DNA of 64,000 nucleotides from Brugia malayi (lineage: Eukaryota > Nematoda > Chromadorea > Rhabditida > Onchocercidae). The notes beneath the pieces are model-generated. The model was not told the origin of the DNA, did not search any database, and saw only the letters and a list, made by a program, of their open reading frames with translations. Shown in pieces: positions 61,901 to 64,000 of this stretch. Location: contig NW_025062475.1 of the NCBI RefSeq assembly GCF_000002995.4, positions 8,622,187 through 8,686,186 on the forward strand, in the 5' to 3' direction. Each line of letters begins with the position of its first letter. The first letter of the stretch is position 1. Made by a program: the position numbers and the translations under genes.

Positions 61901-64000
61901 TATAATAAATAATATAACGAGTAATATTTCCATTGGGTATGGTTGGCGGATCCCAATCAATATGAATTGTACGTGGTCTTACTGAATTCAAGCGAATGTT
62001 ACTTGGAGCATTACCAGGACCTTAAACATTGATCAATTATGACAAGATGAAACAAGAATTTTAAAATCTCAAAGCTTCTTTAACATGAAGTATATAAGAA
62101 TTCCAAATAAAAGTGCTGAAGCTGTTCTGTACGCCAACCCTGACAATAACAGAAAAGAATCGATAATACAAACCAGTAACAAAAATTTCAAAAGGCGTTT
62201 CAGTTCGTCCACCTTCATTTTCCGCAACACATTTTGCTTTTACGGTCTCCTTCACATCTTGCAATCTTAGCATCGGTCCATCACTGAGAGGCTGAAGAAA
62301 TGCTTTCAGAAAATAAATCAGAAAAATTGGCGGCAATTTTTCATAGAATGACATTTTCTTGAGTTGAGATTTTCTAAAAAATATCACTAACTTATTATTT
62401 AAATAGACACTGAAGGGTTTGCAAAGTAATGTAGTGTATCTTATCATAAACAATTTCATTTTAAAACCAATTTCAATATGTCTCGAAATTCAGGACTTTA
62501 AATAGAGACAGCAATCCCATATGAGCTAAAGTCGATTTTAATTTTTTTTAAGGGTCTAAAGGGAACAATAAATTTATATTCGCTCCTACCATAATAATAT
62601 GTAACTGCTGAACTATTAGGCCTTTTCTTTTCAAATTTTAGTGAAGTCCTGTTCCTTCACTATATGCATGTTTTTGATTGTATTTAAAAATAAGAAGGAA
62701 TTGGAAAGAAAGCAAGGGAAGAAGACAGAAAATGTATGATTTGCCTGCTCATCCTTATTAACCCAGAAAATTCTTGGAATAGGAAATCCGGTTGATGAAC
62801 AGCCAACAGTATAATCGCTACCAGCTGGTACACGTATCACGTCATCTGGTGCATCAACATTGATTTGTGGTTTCTCCGGTGGTACAACTAGAATGTGTTT
62901 CGCATAATTAATTTGACAAAAATGCTACCGATACTAAGCTATGACATAGATTGGAATGACTGAGTAGTGCAATCAAAATTGCTCTACTCCAAACCCGGAA
63001 AATACATGATAAGAGGAACTCAGAAAGAAACGGAGTTCGAAAAATCAGAAGGTTTATAGCTGAAGAATTTTACAGCTTCTTATTTATCTTCTTTTAGACT
63101 TAACCATCTTTGTTCGAGATTTTCTAATTTGCACTTCCTTTGACCTGATTTAATTACTTTTAATAAGTTAAACACAAACTTCCATCTCCGGTCTGAAAAA
63201 CAATCGGTTCCGACGGCGGGCTATCGATTTCACCGCGAGCTATTAACTGAAATAAATTAAATTAATCAAATCTTATTAAAATCTTTCATAAAACCTACTT
63301 CTCTTATTTGACATATTTTTGCGATCTTCAAATTAGACAGAATAGAAGCACACTAACTTTTATTGAATACTTGGTGTCAGGCTTGAAATGCTCGCCGCCG
63401 ATAGGGATGCTAACTGAAAAATCATCATCTGGTTCCGTCCAAAACATTTCTTTCCATTCTGCATCTTCACTCAATGGATCATCATCCGTGTAATGAATAA
63501 GAAATTCCTAAATATATTCACACTGTCATTTTGAATATTAAGTCCATTTCTGTGAATCGAAAGTAACTGTACAATCATATAGGAGAAGAATGTACTTAAT
63601 CAAAACAAACTGAAGAAATTAAACGTAAAAATAAATTGTAATTAACATAGCAAGAAAACTAAAAATAGTTTTAAATGATGACGTATTCAATTATCATATT
63701 GCTGATCATGTTAATAAGATTTTATTAAAGTTTTTTTTTTTCATAAAAGAAAAAAAGTTCTCATTTTATTCCTTTATTACTATATGAACCTTGATGGGTT
63801 TTCCTGGATCTTCGGGATCTCTTGGTGCATCAAACTGGATAGCGACCGTATTATTTTCATGGACCTTTATATCAGATAGTTGAACAATAGCAGGCGCTAA
63901 ATTTAAATTTTCAATTAATAAAAAGATAAATTAAAATAAAGTTCTTAAATAATTATTCAATTATCCATAATTTTGAAAAACTTGAGAGTTTAATCAAATA
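37939..64000 (-). CDS. dig-1: DIG-1/mesocentin-type giant matrix protein, 3' part (5' end outside window)
   Basis: Nematode DIG-1 (mesocentin) is a very large secreted adhesion protein that keeps organs and neurons in position. Here, in transcript order: FnIII/Ig modules (63896-57822), an EGF-like exon (57632-57478), a giant repeat exon (57158-49963), vWA1, a repeat exon (49795-48110), vWA2 (ending in exon 47943-47768), a repeat exon (~46168-45191), vWA3, vWA4, vWA5, a FnIII-like region (~40.3-39.7 kb), a Cys-rich exon (~39593-39357), an EGF exon (38947-38691) and a last exon (38031-37939) ending KAFKWLF-stop. Checked exons: 44759-44957, 44428-44618, 43969-44170, 43584-43694, 43312-43454, 42705-42902, 42163-42494, 41830-41980, 41529-41708. 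I see no membrane anchor at the C-terminus. The family call rests on module order and the repeat region; hemicentin is the main alternative but lacks such repeats. One apparent frameshift lies near 46055. Confidence 0.82.
38691..38947 (-). other. C-terminal EGF-like exon of the giant protein
   Basis: The exon starts after TTTTAAG, completes an Asp codon from the previous exon, and reads [19 protein letters not shown] then CACPHGMM. This is a calcium-binding-type EGF module (D-V-D-E-C start). A polar spacer follows, ending VVRYK, in phase 0 with the last exon. The previous exon (~39357-39593) has a CXCXC pattern ([12 protein letters not shown]) and ends [16 protein letters not shown], so both belong to one Cys-rich C-terminal unit. 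Confidence 0.8.
40589..41915 (-). other. vWA domain 5 of the giant protein
   Basis: Begins after a cysteine ([20 protein letters not shown]) and continues through exons 41830-41980, 41529-41708, ~41255-41376, ~41020-41155 and 40589-40736. The metal-site position reads D-N-T-A-R instead of DxSxS, so divalent-cation binding is doubtful. A typical later vWA segment, [15 protein letters not shown], is present. The junction between 41529 and 41376 is not resolved in phase. Confidence 0.65.
42163..43610 (-). other. vWA domain 4 of the giant protein
   Basis: Exons 43584-43694, 43312-43454, 42705-42902 and 42163-42494 join in phase. Core: [20 protein letters not shown], then [14 protein letters not shown], then [15 protein letters not shown], ending near a cysteine in VLCGDSD. 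The metal-site motif is partial (D-S-S-D-N). The domain ends in a basic linker ([13 protein letters not shown]). Confidence 0.75.
43969..44957 (-). other. vWA domain 3 of the giant protein, intact metal site
   Basis: Exons 44759-44957, 44428-44618 and 43969-44170 join in phase. It begins after a cysteine ([20 protein letters not shown]). D-S-S-S-S fits the DxSxS metal-ion-dependent adhesion motif, and [13 protein letters not shown] and DIPRIIIIF follow at the expected places. It ends at VNELCK. Of the five vWA domains this is the only one with a full DxSxS. Confidence 0.8.
45191..46168 (-). other. Third repeat exon of the giant protein, with one frame break
   Basis: After acceptor TTATTGTAG the exon completes a codon left by 47768-47943 and reads [20 protein letters not shown], with further LPTDEREG and LPTNERG motifs. 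At about 46055 the frame breaks; in the frame missing one base it continues [20 protein letters not shown] for about 290 residues to STSSG at 45191. The repeats are far more diverged than in the giant exon. The break is either a one-base consensus error or a real lesion. Confidence 0.6.
46290..47060 (-). pseudogene. Decayed repeat-exon sequence inside an intron of the giant gene
   Basis: Between exons 47768-47943 and ~45191-46168, the minus strand contains clear but broken relatives of the repeat coding sequence in shifting frames. Fragments include [26 protein letters not shown] and SVTANNEGF. At least three in-frame stops and several frame changes occur. The flanking exons join in phase without it, so it appears to be a former exon, or a duplicate of one, now spliced out. 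Confidence 0.7.
47768..48485 (-). other. vWA domain 2 of the giant protein
   Basis: It begins after a cysteine ([20 protein letters not shown]) in exon 48110-49795 and ends in exon 47768-47943 (RSNMCLLL). The exons join in phase through AGT (PLS-KDAQ). The metal-site Asp is replaced by Glu (E-S-S-N-A), so classical MIDAS chemistry is unlikely. Other vWA landmarks ([19 protein letters not shown]) are present. Confidence 0.75.
48485..49610 (-). other. Second, diverged repeat block of the giant protein
   Basis: The part of exon 48110-49795 between vWA1 and vWA2. It still shows [31 protein letters not shown] and [12 protein letters not shown]. Most units have lost the strict spacing and proline pattern of the main array, and the sequence is rich in Ser and Asn. 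There are about 370 residues and no cysteine inside the block. Confidence 0.75.
49615..50330 (-). other. vWA domain 1 of the giant protein
   Basis: The repeat array of the giant exon ends at [16 protein letters not shown] and runs directly into [20 protein letters not shown], a vWA start lacking the DxSxS Asp (N-V-E-I-L). It continues [16 protein letters not shown] and [13 protein letters not shown] to the donor at 49963. Exon 49795 resumes [18 protein letters not shown] and ends near [10 protein letters not shown]. Confidence 0.75.
49963..57158 (-). other. Giant 7,196-bp exon encoding the main proline/aspartate/glycine repeat array
   Basis: One uninterrupted exon, from acceptor ATTCCAG before GTTACTCC at 57158 to donor GTAAGT at 49962. 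After a short N-terminal spacer it encodes over 2,200 residues of units of about 12-14 residues. The main motifs are PTDxxGxPVYP, VIGPDGx[15 protein letters not shown] and GxPLPxDxxGNxIYP. About five such units make a superunit of roughly 70 residues, closing with sequences like [10 protein letters not shown] find only one cysteine in the array (GLDCPLPP, near 55,850). No RGD is seen. The regular D/N-x-x-G turns suggest a repetitive beta structure, which is inference. Confidence 0.93.
52480..54640 (-). repeat. 633-bp tandem repeat, about 3.4 nearly identical copies
   Basis: Within the giant exon, the sequence repeats at exactly 633-bp spacing: for example, the block ending GGTGGTAC-type sequence near 52785 recurs near 53418 and 54051. 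The unit encodes 211 residues, three 68-72-residue superunits starting PTDHSG, PTDKSG and PTDRSG. The central copies differ by as little as one base per unit (a C/T in TTGCC(C/T)TGTCTAT at about 53361 and 53994). The outermost copies diverge at their edges: the 3' copy shows [10 protein letters not shown] instead of [10 protein letters not shown], and the 5' copy ends at about 54637. Since 633 is a multiple of 3, copy number can change without breaking the frame. Confidence 0.95.
57478..57632 (-). other. EGF-like exon preceding the giant exon
   Basis: Joined in phase to exon 57822-57892 (GAA-G / AT-ATC), it reads [12 protein letters not shown], then [20 protein letters not shown], ending GSIVQ before GTAACTC. 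The six cysteines fit a compact EGF-like module. The acidic FEEDEEGMI and IEEDEEGSI segments derive from a 16-bp repeat within the exon. A 32-bp direct repeat covers its donor site and recurs just upstream of the exon. Confidence 0.8.
57822..63896 (-). other. FnIII and Ig module block of the giant protein
   Basis: Modules are split over exons of 70-210 bp. From 5' to 3': FnIII (63790-63896, 63358-63507, 63180-63246); Ig (~62756-62888 with [20 protein letters not shown], then ~62177-62292 with [12 protein letters not shown]); FnIII (~61885-62022, ~61533-61745 with [20 protein letters not shown]); FnIII (~61080-61280, ~60345-60520 with [20 protein letters not shown]); Ig (~59936-60122 with [18 protein letters not shown], ~59290-59478 with [12 protein letters not shown]); FnIII (~58972-59078, ~58667-58858); FnIII (~58318-58480, 58005-58130, 57822-57892). 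[15 protein letters not shown] element lies at the start of exon ~58318-58480. The order alternates FnIII and Ig modules. Confidence 0.8.

Noticed and set aside
1..64000. CRISPR arrays, bacterial operons or insertion sequences
   Set aside because: All supported genes are spliced animal genes. The repeats found are coding tandem repeats, microsatellites or dispersed duplications, without spacer structure or transposase.

Overview
The window is nuclear DNA from a nematode, roughly two-thirds A+T, with many short exons separated by introns of about 100-600 bp and acceptors of the TTTCAG/TTGCAG type. Reasons for this call: a collagen prolyl 4-hydroxylase with a trans-splice-like acceptor just before its start codon, and a giant matrix protein of the nematode DIG-1/mesocentin type. 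Intron sizes and base composition would suit a spirurid/filarial (clade III) worm, but the species cannot be fixed from sequence alone.

Layout. 1-2541: no gene, carrying one copy of a duplicated segment. 2542-8602 (-): prolyl 4-hydroxylase alpha subunit (phy-1/dpy-18 type). 8603-11352: head-to-head intergenic region with a composite inverted element and the second duplicate. 11353-15142 (+): F-box/leucine-rich-repeat protein with a low-complexity tail and an apparent one-base frameshift in its first exon. 16129-19873, possibly from 20711 (-): RILP-like coiled-coil effector, convergent with the F-box gene. About 4 kb follow without a convincing gene. 23910-36216 (-): TAF1, in more than 30 small exons. 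37939 to beyond 64000 (-): 3' part of a giant DIG-1/mesocentin-type extracellular protein, whose 5' end lies outside the window.

The giant gene is the outstanding feature. In transcript order it encodes fibronectin-III/Ig modules, an EGF-like exon, and a single 7.2-kb exon carrying over 2,200 residues of almost cysteine-free proline/aspartate/glycine repeats. Five vWA domains follow, the first three separated by further, more diverged repeat blocks. A FnIII-like unit, a cysteine-rich exon, an EGF module and a short tail close the protein. Inside the big exon a 633-bp (211-residue) unit is tandemly repeated almost without change. A dead copy of the same repeat coding sequence sits in an intron downstream.

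Functionally the genes do not form one pathway. The hydroxylase (collagen maturation in the ER) and the DIG-1-type protein (matrix adhesion) both serve the extracellular matrix. TAF1 (TFIID), the RILP-like protein (vesicle/Rab traffic) and the F-box protein are unrelated cellular functions. Most exon boundaries were read by eye from splice consensus, phase and family conservation. Those given with exact numbers were checked for phase; others are approximate.
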